A stretch of DNA of 28,289 bases, taken from NCBI GenBank assembly GCA_013002925.1, contig JABDLQ010000102.1, positions 1 to 28,289 on the forward strand, given 5' to 3'. Below the pieces are notes generated by a model that saw only the letters and a program-made list of their open reading frames with translations, had not been told where the DNA came from and searched no databases. The position numbers were made by a program, and so were the translations under genes. Positions 1 through 7,979 of this stretch are shown here, one piece after another (the stretch's first letter is position 1; every line of letters begins with the position of its first letter). This DNA is from Gammaproteobacteria bacterium. GTDB lineage: Bacteria; Pseudomonadota; Gammaproteobacteria; Steroidobacterales; SZUA-146.

Positions 1-43
1 TTTAACTCCGTGATAAGTGTTCTGCGGCTGTCGACGATCGGTA

Positions 44-427
44 CTACTCGAGCGCCTCAAGATATTCATCGGCGCCGATCAGTTCTTCAAGATCCCGGGC
101 GTCATCCGGCTGCAACGTCATGATCCACCCTTCTTCAAACGGTGAACTGTTGATCAGTTCCGGCTCTTCTTCCAGCCGGGTGTTGACATCGGTAATCTCA
201 CCGGCGAGCGGGCAGTAGATATCGGAGGCCGCCTTTACAGATTCAACGACGGCGCAATTCTCCTGAGCCGCAAACGTCGCGCCTATATCCGGCAATTCCA
301 CAAACACCAGATCGCCAAGCGCGCTTTGCGCATGATCCGTAATCCCGATGGTTAACGTACCATCGTCGTTTTCACGCACCCACTCGTGACTGGTCGTATA
401 TTTCAAATCAGCTGGAATATCACTCAT
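44..427 (-). CDS. gcvH: Glycine cleavage system H protein
   Basis: GcvH is the lipoyl carrier of the glycine cleavage complex. It shuttles the aminomethyl group from the P protein to the T protein and then passes electrons to the L protein. The 127-residue length is normal for the family. The lipoylation motif ESVKAASD is intact, with the modified lysine at about residue 65, and the preceding N-terminal TSHEW segment is also typical. The gene lies 32 bases downstream of gcvT on the same strand, so the two are very likely cotranscribed. The 43 bases to the left edge contain no gene, and gcvP is the expected next gene outside the window. Nothing is unusual in the coding sequence. Confidence 0.97.
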   Translation of the reverse strand: MSDIPADLKYTTSHEWVRENDDGTLTIGITDHAQSALGDLVFVELPDIGATFAAQENCAVVESVKAASDIYCPLAGEITDVNTRLEEEPELINSSPFEEGWIMTLQPDDARDLEELIGADEYLEALE

Positions 428-459
428 CGCTTTCTCCGTTTCAGCCTGTCACCGTCTCG

Positions 460-1560
460 TTATTCGACACGAATAGTACCATTACGAACGAATGGAAGCG
501 CGCACAGATGCGCGGCAATCTCGCGCTTGCGAATGTTCACCGTGCACTCAGGCGAGTCGCCGTCGGCAATGCGTACGAACCCGATTGAGCGTCCCATCGT
601 CGGAGAAAACGTGCCACTGGTGACGATGCCGGCGCCGCCATCTGCCCTGACCACTTGCTGACCACCGCGAATGACCCCGCGGCCATCCAGAATTATGCCA
701 CCGAACCAGGGCAGCTGGCCCGCAGCTTTTTGCTGCTCGAGAGCCTGCCGGCCAATAAAATCGCGGTCAGGGTCAGTAAAATTTACCGTCCAGGCCAGAC
801 CCGCTTCCAGCGGTGTGGTGCTCTGATCCATATCAGTACCGTACAGGTTTAGCCCCGCTTCGATTCGCAGGGTATCCCGGCAACCCAGGCCGCATGGCCC
901 CGCGCCCGCTGCGATGAAGGCCTTCCATGTGTCGGCCGCATGCGCAGCTGGCATCATGATCTCGTAGCCATCCTCACCGGTGTACCCCGTCCGCCCGACA
1001 TACACCGAGTTGTATTCACATCCGTTAAACGGCTTGAGTTCTTTGACTTTTGACCACAACCCCGCGAGGCCGTGATGCTCTGCGACACGTGCAAACACCT
1101 GGTTTGCTGTTGGCCCCTGTACCGCAATCATCGCGTAATCCGGTTGCTCGGTGAGCTCTACGTCAAACGCCTGTGCACGAGCATTCATCCAGGCCAGATC
1201 GTTGTCCCGGGTCGCCGCATTGACCACCATTCGAAAGTGACCGGCGTCCCGCCGATAAGTAATCAGATCGTCAACGACACCGCCGTCGTCGTTCAGCATA
1301 CAGCTGTACATAGCATTGCCATTTGCTTTTAACCGGGCCACGTCATTGGCGAGCAGTACCGACAGAAAAGACTCTGCCTGCGCACCTGAGATATCGACAA
1401 TGGTCATATGGGACACATCGAACAAACCGCAGGACTTTCGGACCAGGTGATGCTCTTCGACCTGCGAGCCGTAGTGAAGCGGCATGGCCCAACCACCAAA
1501 ATCGACGATCTGTGCGCCAGCGTCTACATGGAGCGGATACAGCGTGGTTTGTTTTGACAT
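460..1560 (-). CDS. gcvT: Aminomethyltransferase (glycine cleavage T protein)
   Basis: GcvT transfers the methylene carbon from aminomethyl-lipoyl-H protein to tetrahydrofolate, releasing ammonia and giving 5,10-methylene-THF. The 366-residue length matches the family. Visible conserved blocks are VDFGGWAMPLHYG near the N-terminus, GLFDVSHM, GRTGYTGEDGYE in the middle and RIEAGLNLYGTDMD in the folate-binding domain. The ATG at 1560 begins a typical N-terminus (TTLYPLHVDAGA). It is the first visible gene of a gcvT-gcvH operon. I looked for a glycine riboswitch in its leader (1561-1720) and did not find the conserved core, but there is a perfect 7-bp hairpin there, listed separately. Confidence 0.97.
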   Translation of the reverse strand: MSKQTTLYPLHVDAGAQIVDFGGWAMPLHYGSQVEEHHLVRKSCGLFDVSHMTIVDISGAQAESFLSVLLANDVARLKANGNAMYSCMLNDDGGVVDDLITYRRDAGHFRMVVNAATRDNDLAWMNARAQAFDVELTEQPDYAMIAVQGPTANQVFARVAEHHGLAGLWSKVKELKPFNGCEYNSVYVGRTGYTGEDGYEIMMPAAHAADTWKAFIAAGAGPCGLGCRDTLRIEAGLNLYGTDMDQSTTPLEAGLAWTVNFTDPDRDFIGRQALEQQKAAGQLPWFGGIILDGRGVIRGGQQVVRADGGAGIVTSGTFSPTMGRSIGFVRIADGDSPECTVNIRKREIAAHLCALPFVRNGTIRVE

Positions 1561-1605
1561 GTCGAGTCCTGTTGTATGGAAAGTTGGCCAGTACCCGCAT
1601 CAGGG

Positions 1606-1633
1606 CCGGAGCCTCGCCAATAAAGTGCTCCGG
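1606..1633 (-). other. Hairpin in the gcvT leader
   Basis: CCGGAGC at 1606-1612 and GCTCCGG at 1627-1633 form a perfect 7-bp inverted repeat with a 14-base loop. It lies 46 bases upstream of the gcvT start. There is no T-run after it in either direction, so it is not a standard terminator. It could be an RNA structure in the gcvT 5' leader or a protein-binding site. Function is unknown. Confidence 0.45.
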
Positions 1634-1725
1634 GAAGCGCGTAAATCGACACTGATAATAGCGGACCAGCGACGGGTGTCCAGTGTTCTGACAGTTGCAA
1701 TCCTGCGCCCCGCCCGGTAACAATG

Positions 1726-1755
1726 CCGATCAGACTCACTGACCTGCCTGATCGG
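1726..1755 (+). promoter_or_regulatory. Hairpin overlapping the ribosome binding site of the DUF885 gene
   Basis: CCGATCAG at 1726-1733 and CTGATCGG at 1748-1755 form a perfect 8-bp stem with a 14-base loop. The 3' arm runs into GGGGA (1754-1758 region), the only purine-rich ribosome-binding candidate before the ATG at 1766. If the hairpin forms in the mRNA it would partly mask translation initiation. The alternative is a DNA operator. This is inferred from sequence only. Confidence 0.4.
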
Positions 1756-1765
1756 GGAAATATTC

Positions 1766-3574
1766 ATGAATTTACGGTATCCAACCTCCGCTGTGCGCAT
1801 CTTGCTGGCTGTCATCACCGTCTCGCTGCTTGGCGCCTGCGCAACGCCGCGGTCGAGTGCACCGGAAGCGCCGGGCGCTGCTGACCCTTCCACCGTGGCA
1901 ACCGCACAGCTTCACGCGCTGTTTGACGAAGCGTGGGATATCGTGATGCAGAATAATCCAACCTGGGCGTCCGGTCTGGGTGATCTGCGTTTTAACGACC
2001 GCTGGCCCGATCGATCGCTTGCCGCATTCGCAGCCCGCCACGAGGAAGCCCGGCGCATTCTGGCCAGTTTGCGTGACATTGACCGCGCAGCGTTATCGCC
2101 AGCCGAGCAACTGAACTATGATTTGTTTGAAAGTGACTACGTGCAGGAGGTCAGCAACTATCAGTATCGCCATTTCCTGATCCCCCTGAATCAACGGGGT
2201 GGAATTCAGTCTGCCGATCAACTGGCCACCCGGATTCGGTTTGACAGTGAGCAACATTACAGGGACTGGATTACACGGCTGGCAACGTTTGACGTTTATA
2301 TGGACCAGACGATCGCCCTGATGCGTCAAGGCATCAGCGAAGGTCTCGTACACCCCAGAATCATCATGGAGCGGCTACCGGCGCAGATTGCTGCTCAACT
2401 TGTTTACGACCCGACCGCCAGCCCGTTTTACTCTCCGTTCAAAAACAAACCAGATAGCATTACGCAGGCAGTATTTGATGATCTTGCCCGCGACGCACAA
2501 CAGGCGATAACCACGAGTGTGTTGCCGGCGTACCAGCGCATGGCCGATTTTTTTGCCACCGAATATTTGCCGGCCTGCCGTGAATCCGTCGGTGTCTGGG
2601 ACACGCCGCGTGGCAGGGAATATTACGAAAAACGCACGATGGATTACACCACGACTACCCTGTCGCCAGATGCAGTGCATGAGATCGGTCTGAGCGAAGT
2701 GGCCAGAATACGCGGTGAAATGAAAAAGGTTATGGACGGCCTCGGATATACCGGAACGTTCGCCGAATTTCTGGAATTCCTTCGTACTGACCCGCAGTTT
2801 TATCACACGTCCGCCGATGCTCTGTTACAAGATTATCTCGCGACCAGCAAACGCATCGATCCGGAGCTTGTTAAGCTCTTTTCTGATTTGCCACGCATGC
2901 CCTATGGCGTAAAACCCATCCCGGATGCCATCGCTCCCGACACGACCACTGCGTATTATTCGGGCCCGGCCGCCGACGGCAGCCGCGCTGGCTACTATTT
3001 TGTCAATCTCTACCGCCCGGAAGTGCGGCCGCGCTATGAAATCGAAGTGCTCACGGTGCATGAGGCAATGCCGGGGCACCACTTACAAATAGCGCTGGCC
3101 CAGGAGCTCGGTGACCTGCCACGATTTCGACGGTTCGGTGGTTACACCGCGTTTGTCGAAGGCTGGGGCCTGTACAGCGAGAGTCTCGGTGAAGAGTTGG
3201 GGCTGTATAAAGATCCGTATTCCAAGTTTGGACAACTTACGTACGAAATGTGGCGTGCGGTGCGACTGGTCGTCGACACAGGCATCCATTACAAGGGATG
3301 GTCGCGGCAGCAGGCAATAGATTTTTTCACAGCCAATGCAGCCAAATCCGAGTACGACATTATCAACGAAATTGACCGCTACATTGCCTGGCCTGGCCAG
3401 GCGCTGGCTTACAAAATCGGCGAACTCAAGATCAAGGAACTGAGACAACGTGGCGAACAAACCCTGGGCAGCAAGTTTGATATCCGTGCGTTTCACAAAG
3501 TGGTGCTCGGTAGCGGTGCAGTACCCTTATCGATACTGGAGCGCAATGTCGATGCCTGGATTGCCTCTCAGTAG
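1766..3574 (+). CDS. DUF885 family lipoprotein, probable zinc metallopeptidase
   Basis: This 602-residue protein belongs to the DUF885 family, whose members resemble zinc carboxypeptidases. The N-terminus is a lipoprotein signal with a hydrophobic stretch and the lipobox LGAC (Cys25), so the mature protein should be membrane-anchored, outside the cytoplasm. The putative metal site is HEAMPGHH at residues 432-439, followed by EGWGLYSE at 465-472. This spacing and the second glutamate are characteristic of the family. The substrate is unknown. The gene is divergent from gcvT and convergent with the Lrp-type gene, so it appears to be a single transcription unit. A hairpin overlaps its ribosome binding site. 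The family assignment is firm; the peptidase activity is inferred from the motif. Confidence 0.9.
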   Translation: MNLRYPTSAVRILLAVITVSLLGACATPRSSAPEAPGAADPSTVATAQLHALFDEAWDIVMQNNPTWASGLGDLRFNDRWPDRSLAAFAARHEEARRILASLRDIDRAALSPAEQLNYDLFESDYVQEVSNYQYRHFLIPLNQRGGIQSADQLATRIRFDSEQHYRDWITRLATFDVYMDQTIALMRQGISEGLVHPRIIMERLPAQIAAQLVYDPTASPFYSPFKNKPDSITQAVFDDLARDAQQAITTSVLPAYQRMADFFATEYLPACRESVGVWDTPRGREYYEKRTMDYTTTTLSPDAVHEIGLSEVARIRGEMKKVMDGLGYTGTFAEFLEFLRTDPQFYHTSADALLQDYLATSKRIDPELVKLFSDLPRMPYGVKPIPDAIAPDTTTAYYSGPAADGSRAGYYFVNLYRPEVRPRYEIEVLTVHEAMPGHHLQIALAQELGDLPRFRRFGGYTAFVEGWGLYSESLGEELGLYKDPYSKFGQLTYEMWRAVRLVVDTGIHYKGWSRQQAIDFFTANAAKSEYDIINEIDRYIAWPGQALAYKIGELKIKELRQRGEQTLGSKFDIRAFHKVVLGSGAVPLSILERNVDAWIASQ

Positions 3575-3600
3575 GAACCGCTGAAAGTCGACAGGCCGCT

Positions 3601-4074
3601 TTATCGCGTTGGCAGCGGCAGCGCGGTGGTGCGCTTGCGTTCTTTCAATACGAAACTCGTGTTGGCCGTACGCACACCGGTGACCTGCAGCAAATTACCG
3701 ATCAGTAATTCTTCGTATTCGCGCATACTGGAAATCACAATTTTCAGCAGATAGTCCGCCATGCCGCTGGTGGCGTAGCACTCCTGGATCTGTGGCAACC
3801 CGGATACCAGTTCGTCAAAATGCGCCACCGTATCGGGGTGGTGGTCTTCCAGGCTGACCATCAGAAAGGCCGTAACCTGCAATCCCAGGGGTTCCGCGTT
3901 CAAAAGCGTGACGAAACGGTCGATGACTCCCCCCTCTTCTAACCGTTTCACCCGGCGCCAGCACGGTGACGGCGACAGGCCGACGAGTTCGGCGAGCTTC
4001 TGGTTGGTGAGTCGTCCATCTTTTTGGAGCTCTTCCAGAATTCTGATGTCCATTTTATCCAATGAAATCGACAT
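3601..4074 (-). CDS. Lrp/AsnC family transcriptional regulator
   Basis: This is a small regulator of the feast/famine (Lrp/AsnC) family, 157 residues from the ATG at 4074. The N-terminal winged helix-turn-helix is clear: LDKMDIRILEELQKDGRL, then KLAELVGLSPSPCWRRVKRL with the SPSPC recognition segment. The C-terminal half is a RAM ligand-binding domain (AFLMVSLEDH, YATSGMADYLLKIV). The reading frame stays open upstream to 4269, but that extension crosses the AT-rich intergenic region and lacks family similarity, so I start at 4074, where the protein aligns with Lrp. It is divergent from phhA, 138 bases away. Family members often bind amino acids and regulate neighbours, so it may control phenylalanine hydroxylase; that is inference. 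Confidence 0.92.
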   Translation of the reverse strand: MSISLDKMDIRILEELQKDGRLTNQKLAELVGLSPSPCWRRVKRLEEGGVIDRFVTLLNAEPLGLQVTAFLMVSLEDHHPDTVAHFDELVSGLPQIQECYATSGMADYLLKIVISSMREYEELLIGNLLQVTGVRTANTSFVLKERKRTTALPLPTR

Positions 4075-4175
4075 TTTTGGAATTATCTGCCTCTTATAAC
4101 CGTAATTGTAACGTAATATATCATTTATAACGCTATTAGTGGCAATAAAGCAAACATATTTCGCAATAATAGAGG

Positions 4176-4187
4176 TAGAATATTCTA
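4176..4187. promoter_or_regulatory. Palindrome between the Lrp-type gene and phhA, candidate operator
   Basis: TAGAATATTCTA at 4176-4187 is a perfect 12-bp palindrome, 25 bases before the phhA ATG. Read over 15 bases it agrees at 13 positions with the published E. coli Lrp consensus YAGHAWATTWTDCTR. It lies in an AT-rich spacer between a divergent Lrp-family gene and its probable target. It may be an Lrp-type operator. A palindrome in AT-rich DNA can also arise by chance. Confidence 0.4.
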
Positions 4188-4212
4188 ATATTCTCAGCAA
4201 TGGAGAGCACGG

Positions 4213-5004
4213 ATGGCTGCCGTTTCCAGTTACATTGCCAAAGCCCCGGACAGCGAGGGGCGGATTCATTACTCAGAGCAGGAACATGCTACCTGGGCGA
4301 CACTCTATGCACGTCAGGAACTGGCAGTGCAAAACCGCGCCTGCGACGAGTATCTGCAGGCACTTGAACGTCTGGCTCTTCCCAAAGACCGAATTCCCCA
4401 GTGTGCCGAGTTGTCCGAGCGTCTGCAGGACTTCAGCGGCTGGTCAATCACTCCGGTGCCGGCGCTGATCAGTTTCGAGAAGTTTTTCAGACTCCTCGCG
4501 AACCGCACGTTTCCGGCTGCATCCTTTATTCGCCGCCCTGAAGATCTCGACTACCTGGAAGAACCGGATATATTCCATGAAATATTCGGGCATGTACCAC
4601 TTCTGACCGACCCGCGGTTTGCGGCGTTTTCCGAAGCCTACGGCAAGGCAGGAATGGCGGCTGACAAGGCAGATCATGCCATGCTGGCGAGACTGTACTG
4701 GTTTACTGTGGAATTTGGACAGATCCGCCAATCCGCAGGGCTCAGGGTGTATGGCGCCGGTATTGTGTCCTCTCCGGGCGAGTGTGTTTATGCGCTGGAA
4801 AACGAATGGCCCCAGCATAAACCGTTTGACCCAATCGACATGTTGCGCACACCGTACCGCATCGATATTTATCAGACGGTGTATTTTGTGCTGGACAGTT
4901 TTGAGCAATTGTTCAAGCTTGCCAATACGGATCTTGCGGCGCTGGTACGCGAAGCAAAGAGTCTCGGCATGCATCCCCCAAGCTACCCGGCCAAGGCGTC
5001 GTAA
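4213..5004 (+). CDS. phhA: Phenylalanine 4-monooxygenase
   Basis: PhhA hydroxylates phenylalanine to tyrosine using tetrahydropterin, O2 and non-haem iron, in the cytoplasm. The 263-residue length is that of the short bacterial enzymes. The iron ligands are visible: HEIFGH gives His122 and His127, and WFTVEFG gives Glu167. The motifs DIFHEIFGHVPLL and YGAGIVSSPGE are typical. The ATG at 4213 is preceded by a good ribosome binding site, GGAGAG at 4202-4207. phhB follows on the same strand after 70 bases, giving the usual phhA-phhB pair. In Pseudomonas the pair is controlled by the sigma-54 activator PhhR; here the neighbour is a divergent Lrp-type gene instead. Confidence 0.97.
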   Translation: MAAVSSYIAKAPDSEGRIHYSEQEHATWATLYARQELAVQNRACDEYLQALERLALPKDRIPQCAELSERLQDFSGWSITPVPALISFEKFFRLLANRTFPAASFIRRPEDLDYLEEPDIFHEIFGHVPLLTDPRFAAFSEAYGKAGMAADKADHAMLARLYWFTVEFGQIRQSAGLRVYGAGIVSSPGECVYALENEWPQHKPFDPIDMLRTPYRIDIYQTVYFVLDSFEQLFKLANTDLAALVREAKSLGMHPPSYPAKAS

Positions 5005-5008
5005 TACC

Positions 5009-5050
5009 TTTGGTCCACCAAATTTTGCCGAGGCTCCGGGCATGCGGAGC
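5009..5050 (+). other. Two inverted repeats in the phhA-phhB spacer
   Basis: TTTGGT at 5009-5014 and ACCAAA at 5017-5022 form a palindrome with a 2-base centre, followed by four T residues. GCTCCG at 5033-5038 and CGGAGC at 5045-5050 form a second hairpin with a 6-base loop. They lie between the phhA stop and the phhB start. They may tune mRNA stability or relative expression of the two genes. No function is proven. Confidence 0.4.
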
Positions 5051-5074
5051 TGGTGCAACCTGTCGGAGTATATT

Positions 5075-5413
5075 GTGAGTGAACTGACCGAAAAATCCTG
5101 CACCCCCTGTGAGGGTGGCGTGCCCCCGCTGGATGATTCCGCAGTGTCAGCCTTGCTCGGCAAAATCCATGCCGACTGGGAACTGAATGACACCGGCAAA
5201 GAAATTCAACGGGAGTTCAAATTCAAGGGCTATTACAAGACGATTGCATTTGTCAACGCGGTCGCATGGATCGCCAACAATGAAGGCCATCATCCGGATC
5301 TTGAAGTCAGCTACAATCGCTGCCTGGTGCGCTATACCACCCATGCGATTGACGGACTCACCGATAATGACTTTATTTGCGCAGCCAAAATTGATGCCCT
5401 GATCAATTCCTGA
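5075..5413 (+). CDS. phhB: 4a-hydroxytetrahydrobiopterin dehydratase
   Basis: PhhB (pterin carbinolamine dehydratase) regenerates the pterin cofactor used by PhhA by dehydrating the 4a-hydroxy product. The 112-residue protein has the family signature NNEGHHPDLEVSYN followed by THAIDGLTDND. The N-terminal segment SCTPCEGGVPPL is also typical of bacterial members. I choose the GTG at 5075 because GGAG at 5065-5068 lies at ideal spacing and the protein then begins where homologues begin. An in-frame ATG at 5042 would add 11 residues without family similarity. It is cotranscribed with phhA in all likelihood and ends 19 bases before the convergent hydroxylase gene. Confidence 0.95.
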   Translation: MSELTEKSCTPCEGGVPPLDDSAVSALLGKIHADWELNDTGKEIQREFKFKGYYKTIAFVNAVAWIANNEGHHPDLEVSYNRCLVRYTTHAIDGLTDNDFICAAKIDALINS

Positions 5414-5432
5414 CGCCGCACGGAATCCGGAA

Positions 5433-6617
5433 TCAGCCCATCGCGCCCCGGGCAAAAAAGCGTTTCAAAAAGCCCGAGTTGTTGACCAGCCCCATGCCCA
5501 GTGAACGGGTCTGTGTCACCCACGGTTGGCTGGCACGAAACAGTCGGTGCAGGCCATCCACTGCCAGCATCATTTTGCGGTTTTCATATTTGCGTTCGCG
5601 CTCGTAAGCACGCAGTGCCCACAGATCTCCCGGACGATCACCGCGCTCGCGACCGGCGAGCAGCACGCGCTGCAGGGCAACGACATCTCCAAACCCCAAA
5701 TTCACGCCCTGGCCAGCCAGCGGATGGACTACATGTGCGGCATCACCGGCGAGTGCGACACACGGGGCGATATACCGCCTGGCAGATTGCATCGACAATG
5801 GAAAGCTGAGCCGCTCACTGGTTACACACAACTGTCCTAATACACCGTCGGACGCCTCGTACACCGCAGCATTGAACGCGTGGTCATCAAGCTCAAGCAG
5901 TTGCGCTGCTGCTGAGTCAGTGGTCGACCAGACGATTGAGCACGCCTGTTCGGTCAACGGCAAAAAGGCAATTGGCCCGGTGTCCAGAAACCGTTGCCAG
6001 GCTGTCTGCTCGTGCGCTTTCTCCGTCGCAATGTTGCATACAATAGCCCGCTGTTCGTAGCTGGATTGCCAGGACTCGATTCTGCACAGAGCACGCACCC
6101 CGGAATTCGCGCCATCTGCTCCCACCACCAGTTGTCCGGCATACTGGGTTTGATCGTCGCAAAATACTCGCACAGCGTCATTCTCAACCACGAGATCTTC
6201 AACACGCTTGTCCGCCTTCAACGCAATCTCCGTGGTCTCGACGGCAACCTGCGTTAATGCCCATTGCACCCATTGATTTTCGACGATACATCCCAGATCC
6301 AGCTCTCCCAGATCGGCGCTGTGAAAAGCAAGCGCCCGCTCGCTCCGGGCATTAACACTCGCATCCCACACGCGCATGCCGGAAAACGGGTGGATCTTGT
6401 CAGTCGGCACGCGCTCCCAGGCATCTGCAGTTGTCAACAATGCCCGACTGGCATGTGATATCGCCGACACCCGTAACCCGGGCGCCGCCGGCCGCGACTT
6501 GCTGATCTTGCCGGACTCCAACACAATCACCCTGAAACCTGCCTGGCCCAGCGTCACGGCCATCGCCAAACCCACCATGCCGCCGCCAACGACAATCACA
6601 TCACAATCCGTCTTCAC
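5433..6617 (-). CDS. UbiH/UbiF/VisC/COQ6-family FAD-dependent hydroxylase
   Basis: This 394-residue flavoprotein belongs to the ubiquinone-biosynthesis hydroxylases. Motifs are in the expected order: the N-terminal dinucleotide-binding GGGMVG (residues 11-16), the middle DG motif VGADGANSGVR (165-175) and the family signature LAGDAAHVVHPLAGQGVNLG (289-308). It should hydroxylate an aromatic intermediate of ubiquinone. Which ring position (UbiH, UbiI or UbiL-like) cannot be told from sequence alone. The start is GTG at 6617, only 8 bases after the pepP stop, so it is translationally close to pepP. In E. coli the operon is ygfB-pepP-ubiH-ubiI; only one such hydroxylase is present here, and the gene ends against the convergent phhB. 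Confidence 0.93.
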   Translation of the reverse strand: MKTDCDVIVVGGGMVGLAMAVTLGQAGFRVIVLESGKISKSRPAAPGLRVSAISHASRALLTTADAWERVPTDKIHPFSGMRVWDASVNARSERALAFHSADLGELDLGCIVENQWVQWALTQVAVETTEIALKADKRVEDLVVENDAVRVFCDDQTQYAGQLVVGADGANSGVRALCRIESWQSSYEQRAIVCNIATEKAHEQTAWQRFLDTGPIAFLPLTEQACSIVWSTTDSAAAQLLELDDHAFNAAVYEASDGVLGQLCVTSERLSFPLSMQSARRYIAPCVALAGDAAHVVHPLAGQGVNLGFGDVVALQRVLLAGRERGDRPGDLWALRAYERERKYENRKMMLAVDGLHRLFRASQPWVTQTRSLGMGLVNNSGFLKRFFARGAMG

Positions 6618-6625
6618 GTGGATTC

Positions 6626-7960
6626 CTACGCCGACTTTCTGAGGGAGTGCCGACCGGCAGCCATCAGATCCTCAACTGCATCAGCTGACTTGACCAGGTG
6701 TTTGCTCAGTACATCCGGTCCCTTGCGTGTCACCACGACATCGTCCTCGATGCGCACGCCTATGCCCCACCATTTTTTAGCGACACCTTTGCTCTTGAAT
6801 GGAATATAAATTCCAGGCTCCACCGTGAGAACCATCCCGGGTTCCAGCACACGCCACTCCCCCGCCACCTTATAGTCGCCCACATCATGCACATCCACAC
6901 CCAGCCAATGACCGGTGCGATGCATGAAAAACCGCTGATAGCTCTTGTCTTTGATCACACTTGCCGGCGTACCTTTCAGCAAGCCCAACTGCAGCAAACC
7001 GGCGGCAATCACGCGCACGGCTGCGTCATGGATATCATTCCAGTGATTCCCCGCCCGCACTTTGTCTATCGCTGCGATATTGGCTTTGTGGACCAGATCG
7101 TAGATGGCCCGCTGCGGCGCACTGAAGCGGCCGTTTACCGGATACGTGCGGGTGATATCGGACGCATAATACTCGAGCTCACATCCGGCATCGACGAGCA
7201 GCAGATCACCATCGTTCAGAATCTGGTCGTTTTCGGTGTAGTGCAGGATGCACGCATTGCGGCCACCACCGACGATCGGCGGATAGGACGGTGAACCACC
7301 ATGGCGACGGAACTCGTACAGATATTCAGCTTCTACCTCGTACTCGTAGAGACCGGGCCTGACCATTTGCATGGCACGCTTATGCGCCAGCGACGCCACC
7401 TTCGCCGACCGGCGCATGGCAACGATTTCTGCGCGGCTTTTATATAACCGCATGTCATGAAGTACGTGGTCAAGCGCAATAATTTCCTGTGGTGAATGTG
7501 AGGTGCGATTCTGTCCGCCGGCACGCAGCCCATTGACCCAGCCGATCACCTGCTGATCAAATGCGGTGTTGACCCCCATCGTGTAGTAGACGCTGTGGCA
7601 GTTTTCCATCAGGCCCGGCAAAATTTCATCAATATCGCTGATCGGAAACGCATCATCGGCACCAAACTTGTCCACCACACCCTGAGGACCCGCGCGTAAA
7701 CCGTCCCAGGTCTCTTTTTCAGCATTTCGTTCCCGGCAAAATACGATGAACTCAGCGGCAGTACGTCCCGGCACCATGACCATAACGGCTTCCGGCTCAC
7801 CAAAGCCGGTCAGGTAATAAAAATCGCTGTCCTGTCGAAAGCCGTGCAAGACGTCACGACTGCGTACCTTTTCTGGTGCAGCGGGTAAAATCGCAATCGT
7901 GCCTTCGCCCATAATGCGACTGAGCTGGCGGCGGCGGCGGGCATATTCTTCCTGTTTCAT
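6626..7960 (-). CDS. pepP: Xaa-Pro aminopeptidase (aminopeptidase P)
   Basis: PepP removes N-terminal residues preceding proline and is a dinuclear metal enzyme of the pita-bread fold (M24B). With the start at 7960 the protein has 444 residues, close to E. coli PepP (441). The five metal ligands appear at the expected spacing: Asp257 (LLLVDAGCELEYYASD), Asp268, His351 (HRTGHWLGVDVHD), Glu381 (LTVEPGIY) and Glu405 (GVRIEDD). The frame is open for another 19 codons upstream, but these would overlap ygfB and lack similarity; the ATG at 7960 starts MKQEEYARRRRQL, as in homologues. The gene sits 19 bases after ygfB and 8 bases before the UbiH-type gene, a conserved operon. Confidence 0.96.
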   Translation of the reverse strand: MKQEEYARRRRQLSRIMGEGTIAILPAAPEKVRSRDVLHGFRQDSDFYYLTGFGEPEAVMVMVPGRTAAEFIVFCRERNAEKETWDGLRAGPQGVVDKFGADDAFPISDIDEILPGLMENCHSVYYTMGVNTAFDQQVIGWVNGLRAGGQNRTSHSPQEIIALDHVLHDMRLYKSRAEIVAMRRSAKVASLAHKRAMQMVRPGLYEYEVEAEYLYEFRRHGGSPSYPPIVGGGRNACILHYTENDQILNDGDLLLVDAGCELEYYASDITRTYPVNGRFSAPQRAIYDLVHKANIAAIDKVRAGNHWNDIHDAAVRVIAAGLLQLGLLKGTPASVIKDKSYQRFFMHRTGHWLGVDVHDVGDYKVAGEWRVLEPGMVLTVEPGIYIPFKSKGVAKKWWGIGVRIEDDVVVTRKGPDVLSKHLVKSADAVEDLMAAGRHSLRKSA

Positions 7961-7979
7961 GTCGTTAACCTGCAGAACG

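Noticed and set aside
1561..1725. Glycine riboswitch in front of gcvT
   Set aside because: I could not find the conserved core segments or the tandem aptamer layout, only a simple hairpin. An Infernal search would settle it.
4619..5074. An upstream extension of phhB through the phhA gene
   Set aside because: The extension is an out-of-frame reading of phhA; GTG 5075 with GGAG gives the family N-terminus.
4444..5199. A 251-residue minus-strand open frame opposite phhA and phhB
   Set aside because: It is antisense to two recognised genes with intact active sites and has no family features.
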